NCBI GenBank assembly: GCA_023053575.1
Contig: JAKZAP010000016.1
Location: 18,680,030 to 18,744,029, forward strand
DNA length: 64,000 nucleotides
Source: Branchinecta lynchi
Taxonomy: Eukaryota > Arthropoda > Branchiopoda > Anostraca > Branchinectidae
Direction of reading: 5' to 3'
The position numbers and the translations under genes are program-made. Of the stretch, positions 54,081-64,000 are shown piece after piece (position 1 is the stretch's first letter; each line of letters starts with the position of its first letter). The notes under the pieces are model-generated. The model was given only the letters and a program-made list of their open reading frames with translations, was not told the DNA's origin and searched no databases.

Positions 54081-54825
54081 ATCACCTGTTCCTTTTGTAT
54101 GTTTTGATCAAAATTTCTGTTTGTACTTTAAGGAATTCACTTGGAAGCACAACCTTTAAGGCAAAAACGATCATGGGCTCATGGGGACGATGAATATGTA
54201 TCGTTTGGTTAAAAGTATTTTTTTGACTTTTCGGTTAAGATACGGTTAAGATACGCACTTTAAGGGTGCTAAAAATTAATTCATGGGGCTCATCATGGGC
54301 TCATGGGTATGTTGAAAATGTGCATTTTGCTTAAACGTATTTTTCGGGCGTAATTTGCTATGGGGCCGGGGGGGCAACTGCCCCTCCCCCACCCCAAGAC
54401 CCCAGTTCCTCCCCCCCTCCAGCTTGAACCTGAAAAAGCCCTATCCAACCTGGAAAAGCGAAGAAGCTTGACGTCAATCGCTCAGTGGACAGTTTCGCGA
54501 ATTTGAAGAAGCGTCTTTTCGCCTTGATCGATTATTAAAATATCTCTTTGTTTCTTTGTTTTTATTAAATTTTTCTTCTTGGAATAAGACTGCTAATTTT
54601 CACTTGAATTGGGAAAATCCCCACAGTGCCCAAAACCGATCCGGTTCTATCACTGATGTATCTAATTCTTGTGCTTGTACTTCCTACAAGTTTCATCCCA
54701 ATCGTTCCACTCTAAGCATGTCACAAGATTCATGGTCCCCCCCTCCGACCCCCCCCCCATCCATCGTATCCGGTCTGGACTTAAAATGGGAAATCTTGAT
54801 TTTTTATTTTAGAGCCTGTTAAAGG
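54081..54825. repeat. Low-complexity DNA and a family C fragment
   Basis: 54165-54330 repeats 'gatcatgggctcatgggg'-type units. A C/G-rich palindromic stretch is at 54362-54422. 54640-54790 carries family C landmarks ('ctacaagtttcatcccaatc', 'gtatccggtctggac'). Confidence 0.45.
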
Positions 54826-55200
54826 ACACGTTGAACTTTTTAGCGTTTATGTTTCAGTATTCTAAAATGTATTAAGGGATAAGACTTGGCCCCGTTCTTA
54901 ACAAACTACACAGGGTTCTGGCTCTTATAAAACTTCCTCCAGGTCCATTGATTTCTAGCAAAATAACGGACAAAAAATATCAGATAGCCGTTTTTTTGAC
55001 AAGTAAGCTTCTTGCAAATATTCGTCGTGTGCACACGCATCGAAAAATAGCGAAACAAGCATGAGTGCAAATTATTGAGTAATCGTCAGAGGTTTAAAAT
55101 ATACCGTACTGAGTTCGGTTCTCCGGGTTTCAGACCGTATTGAGCGATTACGAAAGTAGGCTTAGGAATTAAAGGTACGAGGGGTCCTTTAAGTACTGGC
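54826..55200. mobile_element. Possible element with TTAAAGGAC ends
   Basis: Left 'ttaaaggacacgttgaactt' and right 'gtacgaggggtcctttaa' are near-inverse. The right part (55090-55195) recurs at 125-230 and 6840-6905. TTAA at both edges is compatible with piggyBac-like insertion, but the ends do not match that group well. Confidence 0.35.
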
Positions 55201-55944
55201 ATGCAGAGCCACCCAGCATCAGCCTACAACCTCTTTAATCTTCTGGGACAAAGAAATACATTGACAATACTGAAACTGGTAATGGGAGGGGGGTGTAGAA
55301 AGTAGGGAGCTGATGGGGGGGGGTGCGCACACTACAGAGATAGTTTGGCTTGGATAAAAGAACTCACTCACCCGTGTTGACTCAGTAGAATCCTCATTTA
55401 TTTTCTCGTGAATTTTTACTGCTGGAATTAGAAACGAAAATTGGCTCAACGAAGGTTTAAACTTCACGGGGGTTCAAAAAATCATAAACAGTGGTTAAAT
55501 CTGATTGCTCTTTTCACTAGCAGGTTCTAATGAGTTAATGGATGAAATATATTACCCATTTTTTAAGACAAAAGTCACAAACGGAGTATATAAAAAAGAA
55601 GAAAAAGGAAAGAACACACAACAGATAACACATAGATCTTATTAATCTAATTTACACACGGGGCAGCATAGCCCTTATACAAAGTGTGGCTAGCATCATG
55701 GGAACGAATAAAACGTGCAATCCGCTCAGATACTGCAGTAAACGGATAAGTGACATTATACTTTGCCGATAATCTAGATTCAGATAATCTAGATACGGCC
55801 CACGGAGGTAGTCCGTAGTCCTAGAAGATATTTGCAGTATATAGAATGTGGAACGGATGCATTTTTTATCTTAGTCAATAGCGACCCAAAATGACGACAG
55901 CGCTAGTATAATAATAATAATAAACACACCTGTAATGATTACAG
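55201..55944. other. No gene recognised
   Basis: G-rich tracts at 55290-55324 and an (ATA)n run near 55906-55921. No repeat assignment. Confidence 0.35.
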
Positions 55945-56075
55945 GTTTGTTTCCTTCCCCGAAGTTGAACCAGAGGATTGACAGCCTGACGAGGGCCCTT
56001 GCAAAGAAGGGCCGAAATATCGGTGATGAAGAATCGTAGCTGACGTATCCGTTGTAAACATTGTTCGAATAAAGG
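55945..56075 (+). repeat. Family I hairpin repeat, best copy
   Basis: 'caggtttgtttccttccccg', 'gattgacagcctgacgaggg', perfect 7-bp hairpin GGCCCTT-gcaaag-AAGGGCC, 'gaaatatcgg', 'gtagctgacgtatccgttgt'. Confidence 0.75.
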
Positions 56076-56204
56076 AATAACAGATGATACTGATACTTGA
56101 TTTCAAACTTGTCACCAAAACAGATCATTGTTCAGAATTTCTCGGTTCAAGGGATTACAAATGCAAACTTTATTGCCAGCTTTTTATGTATGAATGAGTC
56201 GCGT

Positions 56205-56290
56205 GCTTTACGTTTATAGGTAATGATCTGAAAAATAAAAGTGCTCCTCTGATGGGATTTGAACCCGTGAACTGATCCAATTATTTGTAC
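56205..56290 (-). mobile_element. tRNA-derived SINE fragment
   Basis: Reverse strand 'cacgggttcaaatcccatca' (B box), 'gaggagcacttttatttttc' and 'agatcattacctataaac'. It matches the B box and tail of the 40270 SINE; the A box is not preserved. Confidence 0.6.
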
Positions 56291-57164
56291 TACTAGTCCC
56301 GTTTTTTCTTCGAGAAAAAAAAATAAAGAAAAGAAGAAGTATATTCATATGCCGGTAGCCACGAAATGCCTGATAGAAATCTGTTAAAGCGGGCCACAAA
56401 AAATGGTATTTCTAAACCATCCCTACTGTCACTTGAATGTTTAAAACTACTAAAAACACCGTAAAACAATTAGCAAATTAAAAAAAAACCACCAAATTTC
56501 CTAGGTTTGAAATAACTCTGTCTGGACTAAATCTCAGCCGATTATCCCGGACAGCTGTATGGGGTCAAAATAAGGGTCAAAATAATTTTCCAACTGCTTG
56601 TTACAAATACAAATAAATTAAAAAACCAAGACCAGTGTGGTACCTCTGAAGACAATTATCAATTAGGTCTTATAATTCTTTGATAATCAATCCTGGAAAA
56701 TCTCGTCATCTAGAAAAGAAGACTTTCGGCGTGGTTTTTTTCTCGAGCCGAAACAGCAACCCGGCAATCGCGTTCAATTCAAAATAAACCTCTGGCATGC
56801 GATAACTAAGAAAAGGTAAACGGAATGTTGGGATTAGGACCTTAAGTATTTTATTACCATTTATTTTCTTTAGGGATAAGGTAAAATAAATTGTGTCCGT
56901 TAATACCCCAGGAGGCACAACAGTAGGCAACGGAGACAAGAGGAGTTATGATACACTACCTACGAAGTTATCGCGTTGAAACTACCAATTATAAACGAAC
57001 AAAGTATCGTCAGTGTCAAGAGCCAAAATGAAACAAGCAGGTTGTCTTGCAAGTGAGCTGCTAGCTAACACCCGCCACTCATCAAAATGCCAGTTTCCCC
57101 TGTAGCTATCACCAATATTTGATACGAAAACCTAAACCAAAAGATAAATAAGTTATTTAAATAT
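56291..57164. other. No gene recognised
   Basis: AT-rich. No repeat or motif identified. Confidence 0.35.
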
Positions 57165-57690
57165 TCCTTCAGTCCAAGCTGACTGCGAATCAAGTTTGAT
57201 AGTGCAAAACCGATACGTCTGCTGAATTTTATTGGAGCTACCCGATGAAAAATTTGTAGCCTGCGTAGTAGTATGGTAGCAGTACGAAAACGTTGCATGT
57301 AATACTATGTAATAGCAAAGAATACTATTAACCTCAGACTGGTCCAATCTTATGTAGTAGTATCCAGTAGCATCCTGTCTTGCCATATTAACATCCAGTC
57401 TTGCTAGTAGTAGCATATAGTAGTATGCAGTAACACGGTAGCCTTGAAGTAGAAGCATGTAGTAGCATCGTTAGTACTGCATGCAACTTTTTCGTACTAC
57501 TTCATAGTACTATTTTGATATAAATTTTTCATCGGGTATATTTCGGCCCTTTTTGGCAAGGGCCCTCTTCAGGCTCAAAACTGCTCAAGTTGGAAAAACG
57601 AACTTGTGAGAAAAACCAAGAAGGGCCGAAATAGAGCTCCAATAAAATTCAGCTGACGTATCCATTTTGCACTATAAACATAAATAAGTT
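57165..57690. repeat. Family I inverted pair carrying a MITE
   Basis: A reverse copy (57165-57240 plus 57537-57595) is split by the TA-flanked MITE 57241-57536. A plus copy (57603-57690) follows ('aagaagggccgaaatagagc', 'tccaataaaattcagctgac'). Together they show the fuller family sequence, from the hairpin through 'tgacgtatcc.ttttgcacta' to 'agtcagcttggactgaagga'. Confidence 0.7.
57241..57536. mobile_element. MITE rich in TAGTAGTA, copy 2, TA-flanked
   Basis: 296 bp, ends CCCGATGAAAAATTT and AAATTTTTCATCGGG (15-bp inverted repeats). TA at 57239-57240 and 57537-57538; removing the element restores family I. A Tc1/mariner-type MITE is likely. Confidence 0.85.
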
Positions 57691-58497
57691 GTTTAAAAAT
57701 TTTGGCGACAATTGTAAATAACGACGTCAAACGGAACAAAAAAAAAAATCAAATCTAAGAAATGTAAGCTACTGTCAGATTCCACTGAACAAACGGCGTC
57801 AGTGTCTTAATACTCTATATGACTAAGTCCAAAACACGCCACTGATCCTCAGGAAGAAGGAGTAAGCGTCTCCGTAACGACTCAAACTCAACGACTCAAA
57901 TCCTGTGTTAACCAATCACGGCGATCTTTGGGAGCAGATGTGATACCATTTCTGCCTTTATTCCGCTAGGTACCCGGAGAGGCCAGAGATTTTGCATCGG
58001 CAAGGAGAAATAGTTATCAAGAGTATTACCGAATGAACATTAATGGCACAGGGTATTGGGTAAGGTAAGATAATAAGCTCATGTATGTATGTATGTATCT
58101 AGGCATGCATTATACACGGGAAGCCCAACGAGCCAAGGTACAAAAATGAAGTGAATAGCAAATGCTATAAATGTGATAAGAACACTCTGTGAAGTACAAA
58201 ACAAAAATTAAATACAATTCGAGAATGAAGCCATGTCTTAGTCCCACCTGGACAAACACTGACGGATTCTTCATAATATCTATTGCTGAGCAGCCCGTTT
58301 GACCACTCCTCATCTCCTATACGAAGCAACTCCAACCTTAAATAGCTAAGCTCCTGGAAATCTGACAAGAAGTGGCCCAAACTCCCCTCAGGATTACCAC
58401 AAATAGGGAATGACTAAAGATAATTTGTACAACATACTCTGTCCCTAGACATTTCCTTTTTCTTCCCAATGGCAACGAATTTCCTTTTAATCCATAT
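57691..58497. other. No gene recognised
   Basis: A (GTAT)n microsatellite lies at 58083-58098. Frames at 58110-58380 are motif-free. Confidence 0.4.
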
Positions 58498-58805
58498 AGA
58501 ATAGTGTTTATTTAGCCTCAATAGGCCATACACAGATTTTTACACACACGGCATACAAATATATTAATACACTGAAAACATAATGCTCCTAGGACACATA
58601 CATAAACTACCTTCTATTTAAATTTCCACTCACATGATCTACCACCGTTTTAATAAAGTTGTCTTTAGTCGATGTCAATATACCAGGGAAGAGCAACCCT
58701 CCCCCAAACTGATTCGGTAGAGGAGACTCCTGGCACTGCCCTAGGAGGTGGGCAACAGTGTCCTCTCCAACAAGCCAAATCGGACACCTGTAATTATCAA
58801 TTATT
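58498..58805 (-). pseudogene. LINE ORF2 C-terminal zinc-knuckle remnant and 3' end
   Basis: The minus strand reads DNYRCPIWLVGEDTVAHLLG then QCQES and continues open through TSTKDNFIKTVVDHV to a stop near 58619. The 'C..C...EDT..HLL..C' pattern is the C-terminal zinc-binding motif of LINE ORF2 proteins; here the second Cys is Trp. AATAAA precedes the end near 58505. Confidence 0.65.
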
Positions 58806-59089
58806 CAGTCCCGCTATAAAGTAAACTTCTTCGCCCCACACTCTCTTTCACTGCGAACACGACTTAAGATACAGCGACGTCCAGACCTCACGCGTCGAAA
58901 CTGGAGAAAACATGGACTATGCTCCCGAATGTCTTGAAAAACACTAACTATAGTTATAGAAGCTTTGGACTACTTCGTGTATCAATTAAAGTACAACTCG
59001 CACTATATGTTGTTTCTGCTCAGATGTTTCAAATATTTGATCACTTTATAACTAAGCTATATGCTTACAGAAAACTATGCAGGGCTTCG

Positions 59090-59310
59090 GCTGTTTTTAG
59101 CCTCTTTCCATGTCCCCTCTCGTGTATGAGAAACCTTGGCAAAAATTTGCATAACCGGTGTCTGGACGAATAAGCTCTTCGGAAACAAGGAACAGGAGCA
59201 TGGTACGTCTCGTGAGAGGACACACGTGGGACGCGTGATATCAGTGTATTCCTAATAGAGGAGATAGGAGACACTTATACAGTGAAAAATCTTGGGTACG
59301 ACGTGTCCTT
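59090..59310 (+). repeat. Interspersed repeat shared with 37635-37845
   Basis: 'ctctttccatgtcccctctc', 'ggcaaaaatttgcataaccg', 'gacgaataagctcttcggaa', 'acacacgtgggacgcgtgat', ending 'gtacgacgtgtcctttaaa'. Confidence 0.65.
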
Positions 59311-59714
59311 TAAAAACTTATTTGTAAGAAGGACTCGAATAAATAATGATAGTAATTACATTTCAGACAACCGGAAGAGATCTTCAAGCGTCCTACATTA
59401 GAAGCTTGTCCCGTAACCTACCCTGTATTTCCGGGCTTATGTTATAATAAATCAGAAGCTCGTCTGTACAGGTATCTTATGGACAGCTGTTTTCAACAGA
59501 CAACTTCATCCGTACAGGCCATCAGAAAGGACTCGGAAGACTCTCTTTCGAAGAAGGTCTAAGCAGCATGACTAATTGACGATTTTTCTGCAACTGAGTC
59601 CGTCGCGGGAGACCCCGAGACTTCCCGATCTGGCAAGTTTAATCAGCGGTCAAATACAGATGTTCAATAGGACAAATGTGGACTGTATTACGAAGTGAGT
59701 AGTTAGGTAAGTTT
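59311..59714. other. No gene recognised
   Basis: No repeat or motif identified. Confidence 0.3.
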
Positions 59715-59822
59715 TATAAGTAGCGAATTCTGAAAGACAAAAGTGCTCTTCCGGCGGGATTTGAACCCACGACCTTTGGCGTAAAAGGTCACTGCTCTAA
59801 CACTGAGCTACGGAAGGGCTTA
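59715..59822 (-). mobile_element. tRNA-derived SINE
   Basis: The reverse strand begins 'agcccttccgtagctcagtg' (A box), has B box GGTTCAAATCC, then 'gccggaagagcacttttgtc' and 'tttcagaattcgctacttat'. The anticodon arm does not form a normal 5-bp stem with a 7-base loop, so it is not a functional tRNA gene. Confidence 0.75.
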
Positions 59823-60226
59823 TGAATGAGACCACAATAATAGTCAGATAGAAGTAAAGTAACAGTGATTCCCGCGGAAGGCGAATTCATTGAGGCAGTT
59901 CACATCCCCATTTATATTCAACATTCTATCTTTACGTGATATCAGGTAAGCTTATCAGTTCATGGTACTAGTAAACTATGTGATAAATGTGACCTACAGT
60001 TGCAGTTAAAGGAAGACCACAAGGGTCTGTACTGCAACCGATCAACAGAGTTATCCTCGCGACAAGAGCTACCCGTCTTCAGAATGCTAGAGCCGGGATA
60101 AACGGACCTTTTCTTATTTGCCAGTTTGTAGCCCCCTAAAGACTATCTACACAACAGTATTGATGGTTCTCGAACGCGCAACGCAAGTGAAGCTTTTAGT
60201 AGACATGAAGCTGAAGGTCTGAACTT
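59823..60226. other. No gene recognised
   Basis: No repeat or motif identified. Confidence 0.3.
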
Positions 60227-61180
60227 GTTCCCAAAACGTGAGTGAAGAGATACCTATGACATCGCAAGAAATGTCCGTCTGTCCGTCTGTCTGTGAGCAC
60301 GATAACTCTCGAAGGGAAAGAGATATTTTAATGAAACTTGGTGTGAGGATTTATTTGTTCAAGGGTAAGGTCAAGTTCGTAGATGGGCTCTGTAACCCTA
60401 CATTTAGGGGTGGGGATGGATTTCAAATTAAGGGACACACAAATATTTTTTAAAAGCTATTGAGATAGTTGATTTTGGGGTAAAGAGACATGTTGAATCC
60501 GAATATGACAGTTATTTTCTTTCTGGATAAGTAGTTCACCCGGAATCCGGTGAAAACCGGACACAAAATTCGTCGACCAGTTTTCGGCTTTAGCAGTCCT
60601 ACCCCTTGATCTACAAACTAGGATAGCTCTGCGCGTGGATGTCGGCATTCATTTGTTTATTCTATGTGACGTTGGAGAGATCTAGTGTAATCGAAGGTTG
60701 AATGGGGTTGATAAATAATGTTTAAACGAGGAAATATCAAGCGAGGATGTTGTTCAATGAGGATTCACTGGTAAAGTACAGGTCAAGTTCGTAGATGGGT
60801 CCTTTAGTCCTAGAGGATGGGTTTGGAATTTACGGTGAAAACATGTATGATTTAAGCTAATAAGATATTCATTTAGGGATAAGGAGGTCCGCCGAATCCA
60901 TATGTGAACTTAGGTTTCTTGCTGGACAAAAGGTTCATCACGAATTCGGCTGAAACTGGAAATTTGGTTGAAGCTTACAGTTGTTTCTGAAATCGATTAG
61001 AGGTTCGGTATCGGGCCAAGGAGACATGCTGAATACATTGATTAACTTAAATTTAATAGTAAAAATATTCAAGGAATATGACGAAGACTGAATGGCGAAG
61101 ACTGAATGGCGAAGACATGACCCAACTGTTTGACGCAAATGTTAGATTTTTGGGACCCAATCGAAACCTTTGGTCTTGTT
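60227..61180 (+). repeat. Family A interspersed repeat, diverged
   Basis: 'ttcccaaaacgtgagtgaag', 'gcacgataactctcgaaggg', 'agatgggctctgtaacccta', subunits, an extra internal 'aggtcaagttcgtagatggg' near 60780, and the end 'tgggacccaatcgaaacctt' plus 'tggtcttgtt'. Confidence 0.75.
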
Positions 61181-61614
61181 CATTTATCGGTATATTACCG
61201 TCAGATGTTAGAATATCTTTAACCAGTGACTCTAAAAAGCGGATCGGTTCCTTGATGTCATTGTCGCTATGTCGTTGGTTTTTCTAAAAAGTTTGTTAAA
61301 ACCGACTAAATTACGGAACAGTGCGAATATTATGCTTCTTTCTCGGGTTTTCGAGATGTTTGACATTTTGTTTTCCGTACTGGTTGGGATTTTCTAAAAG
61401 TTATGATTTTTTTTCTTTTTATGGTTTTTAGAGGATCGTAACATCAAGCTGTGATAAGTTTGCCTCAGAAATCTAAATGCAGTCCAGAATGAACAATTCT
61501 ACGCCTAAAAGCTCGTAAATATTATTAGACCTATATTTCGGCCCTTCTTTGGCAAAGTTCGGAATTTTTATTTCTTTCTAGTATTTCCTAGAAGTTCAAC
61601 AATTTTTCGTTTTC
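61181..61614. other. No gene recognised; short family I scrap
   Basis: 'tatttcggcccttctttggc' at 61536-61555 is a reverse family I hairpin piece. Nothing else recognised. Confidence 0.4.
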
Positions 61615-62266
61615 TTCTTCCTCTATATCGAACATCTAATCAACTTCAAATAAAAATTTAACTAATAACAAATTTTTCGGTTCCAGACGGATTCCGGACG
61701 AACTATATGTCCAGGTAAAAAATGGGTGTCACATACGGATTCAGCTCGTCTTACCCTAAAGCGGGAACGTACTAAAAAACAAAACAAAAAACTTTTACTT
61801 TTAACAAACTTTCCGGTTTGGCCGGATTCCGGAAGAACTACTAGTCCGGGTAGAAAATGATTTTCACAAAAGTGTTCAGCATTTTCTAACCCCTAAATCG
61901 AACAGCTAATAAACATCAAATACAAATTTTACTTTTAACAAACTTTCCGATTTTTGCCGGAATCCGGACGAACTACTTGTCCGGCGAGAAAAGGGTTTTC
62001 ATCATCGTGTTCAGCATGTCTCCTTACCCCATAATCGACTATCAGATTAGCTATTTAAAAATATGTTGTTTGCCCTTAATTTGAACCCCCACCCCTAAAT
62101 CTAGGGGTACAGAGCCCATCTACGATCTCGACCTTTCACTTGACCCAAACGATCCTTCCACCAACCTTGATCCAAATATCTCATTACCTTCGAGAGTTAT
62201 CGTGCTTACAGACGGACAACTTTTGCGATGCCATAGGTATCCACTTACGTTTTGGGATCCCAAAAA
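61615..62266 (-). repeat. Family A interspersed repeat, left-truncated
   Basis: Four subunits ('ccggattccggacgaactat' etc.), 'gagcccatctacgatctcga', 'gagagttatcgtgcttacag' and the end 'ttacgttttgggatccc'. Confidence 0.8.
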
Positions 62267-62360
62267 CCAGACAGCAATACCCAAACTGAATAAAGGTAGT
62301 CAATTTAATGATTGTTGATGTAACTGGTGGTCGGGGGATTTACTGACTCACTGACAGGAG

Positions 62361-62432
62361 ACAAACTGGTTATAACTTTAGCGCCACAGTTATGGAGACA
62401 AACAGTTTATAACTTTAGGGCCACAGTTATAG
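62361..62432. repeat. Short tandem duplication, ~39-bp unit
   Basis: 'acaaactggttataacttta' plus gcgccacagttatgg and 'acaaacagtttataacttta' plus gggccacagttatag. Confidence 0.7.
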
Positions 62433-62690
62433 TTTCGTTTATGAGTGTCAAATTATTCGAATATATGAACTGGAAGTGGAGTTATAAAAATCACACTTTT
62501 GACGGAAAAACAAATATTGGGGTCAGGCCTAAAACTTCTTTCAATACTACGTGGAAAGTTGTTAAAAAGAAAGGTTGATTGACTGAATAAGAAAATATTT
62601 TTGGACTACCACACGCTTGGCCAGAAAGCGGTGAGACCAAATGAGCCACTTGTTGCATGTTTAAAGTTTGTTGGCTATTCTCTCCCCCGC

Positions 62691-62883
62691 AGAGCGGATT
62701 GTATCATCACACAACCGGCAAAAAATGTTGTCCGTTGATTGACGGCTGGAAAAATTTGACGCGGCCATGTCATTCTTGGCAGAATGTCGTCTGGGAGATG
62801 TATGTCACCTCCACCAAAATGATGCGGACTAGAAGCAGTTTTGAAAGTGATCTGGTGAACGTGGAATTAAGCCTGAGGCAAGT
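62691..62883 (+). other. Weak candidate host exon
   Basis: Possible acceptor 'ctctcccccgcag' (ends 62693), open frame SGLYHHTTGKKCCPLIDGW ... VNVELSLRQ, possible donor 'ggcaa|GTATAT' near 62882. No domain recognised. Confidence 0.18.
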
Positions 62884-63127
62884 ATATTCAGTATTTCTTC
62901 GGCTGAAGTAAATAGTGCGAGGGGTCCTTTAAATGAGTTACGCGGATCAAGTCAGTCATAACAACAGACTCAATTATAAATTCAAGTTCTTTACAAAAAT
63001 ATATTCGTATACCGATTACAGAAAAACACAGAACAAAAAAACATTTGATGGAGCTGGATGGGCTTGTCCGCTGAGATCTGTTCCAGCGATATTTCCGCCC
63101 TTATTAGCAAGGGTCCTCTTCCAGCTA

Positions 63128-63300
63128 CAGTCTAAATGGTATTTTACGCACGTTTTGAGCTTGAAAAGATTTCTAGCAATACGGACGTATTTAGATAAAA
63201 AACGGACCGATTTCTCAAATATTTCCGTATTGCTAGAAACATTTTCTAGCTCGAAACGTGCTTAAAATACGCTCGGATTTCAAAATACGCTGAATCCTTT
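63128..63300. repeat. Palindromic fold-back element
   Basis: Left arm 'tattttacgcacgttttgag...tttctagcaatacggacgta' (about 63132-63192), right arm 'tccgtattgctagaaacatt...cgaaacgtgcttaaaatacg' (about 63224-63280). Relative of 25850-26035. Confidence 0.75.
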
Positions 63301-63620
63301 TTGCTGCCGTTTTTGAACCAGCTCAATTGCCCAGTGGTTAAAGCTTGAAGACCCGATGAAAATGCGTTACTTAGTTGCTGCGCTATTCACGACAACTCGA
63401 CGTTCCCATTGTGGACTTTCCCTGTCGGATCTGCGATATCTCTGTGCGCTTGTACCTGTATACGCCCCTCATAAAATTGGCCATATTCCTCTTCAGCGCT
63501 TCCAAGCGGACTAGTTTCTGTTAATCCCCCCATGCTTCACCGTCATTATTTGGATCAGACATGGTAAAATAGATCCACAGGTTAGTAAGTGGAAAACCTG
63601 TCATCTGTGTCCCAGGTATT
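63301..63620. other. Short repeat fragment, otherwise unassigned
   Basis: 63335-63470 resembles 37975-38090 ('gaagacccgatgaaaatgcg', 'tctgtgcgcttgtacctgta'). No gene recognised. Confidence 0.4.
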
Positions 63621-63793
63621 GGAGGTTTTGCATATGTTTCAGCAGCAGAAAGTGGAAGTGACCCACTACCCTACGGATACGACTTTTTACAATGTCTACG
63701 CAAGTGTTGTGAGCCTCATAAGTAGGCATAGTAAAAAGTCTAATCGCATAGGGGAACGGATCACTTTCACTTTCTGCTGCTGAAACACCTCCA
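63621..63793. repeat. Long imperfect palindrome
   Basis: Arms 'gtttcagcagcagaaagtgg' (63636) and 'ctttctgctgctgaaacacc' (63770), with further pairing 'ggatacgacttttta' against 'taaaaagtctaatcg'. About 65 bp per arm around a ~40-base centre. No second copy in the window. Open frames of 64 and 95 codons lie on opposite strands of the palindrome. Confidence 0.75.
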
Positions 63794-64000
63794 GGAATTT
63801 TTTGGCCGCTAGGTGCGCTATCGTAAAGAAAATAATGACACGTTACTTCTTCGTGTACGTTCCTCCAGGTTTGATGGGCTATTTTCAATTCCTCTTATGC
63901 CTAGCCATGTTTAAAACTGTTTAAAATGCCTCTTCCTCTCTTTTTGCTTTCCCCAACTCTGTTCTGTCAAGCGTCATCAAGTTTGTCATTTCTGGCTTCC

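Overview
This is an AT-rich stretch of eukaryotic nuclear DNA from an animal, most likely an invertebrate. It has no bacterial gene organisation: no operons, no Shine-Dalgarno-spaced long ORFs, no rRNA. Nearly everything recognisable is mobile or repetitive: non-LTR retrotransposons, a tRNA-derived SINE, many short hAT-like and TA-flanked elements, fold-back elements and satellites, plus long homopolymer G/C tracts. I cannot name the species. No complete host gene is visible; three short stretches look like possible host exons but are weak calls.

The standout is a full-length, apparently intact two-ORF non-LTR retrotransposon on the minus strand (about 1853-6460). ORF2 (2086-5124) carries an apurinic-type endonuclease and a reverse transcriptase with all key motifs visible. 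ORF1 (5279-6298) begins with a PWWP domain of the HDGF/LEDGF chromatin-reader type, followed by a coiled coil and the usual RNA-binding ORF1 region. A chromatin-reader module on a LINE ORF1 is not something I know as a described arrangement, and it suggests integration targeting. The element sits inside an older interspersed repeat, and a 5'-truncated sibling lies at 23664-24000.

Layout: 1-1850 older repeats; 1853-6460 the PWWP LINE; 6.6-13.4 kb hAT-like MITEs, a 533-bp terminal-inverted-repeat element inside a larger 3.7-kb inverted-repeat structure, and a tandem duplication; 13.4-15.2 kb two LINE fossils; 17-29 kb a dense nest of families A and C (defined below), a hAT transposase remnant, a dimeric 193-bp satellite and MITEs with target duplications; 29-36 kb more MITEs, satellites and duplications; 36-41 kb fold-back elements, SINE copies and LINE fragments; 41-47 kb MITEs and a satellite invaded by a hAT-like MITE; 48.3-49.1 kb a possible exon and a tandem duplication; 49.5-51.1 kb a decayed LINE split by a hAT-like MITE; 51-64 kb more family A copies, SINEs, TA-flanked MITEs, a LINE zinc-knuckle remnant and palindromes.

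Family names used here: A, 0.7-1.3 kb, bounded by a GGGATCCC palindrome and built of ~137-bp subunits; B, hAT-like MITE with CAGAGCAAAATAAC ends; C, CAGGGACCC...GATCCGACCATC repeat; D, CAGTCGRTTTTT-rich repeat; E, CAGGCCCGTATCCAGG MITE; F, 0.5-kb element with ~65-bp inverted ends; H, the 8.55-12.26 kb inverted repeat; I, AAGGGCCGAAATAT hairpin repeat. Eight-base target duplications could be read directly for six families, so the nesting order at several loci is visible in the sequence.
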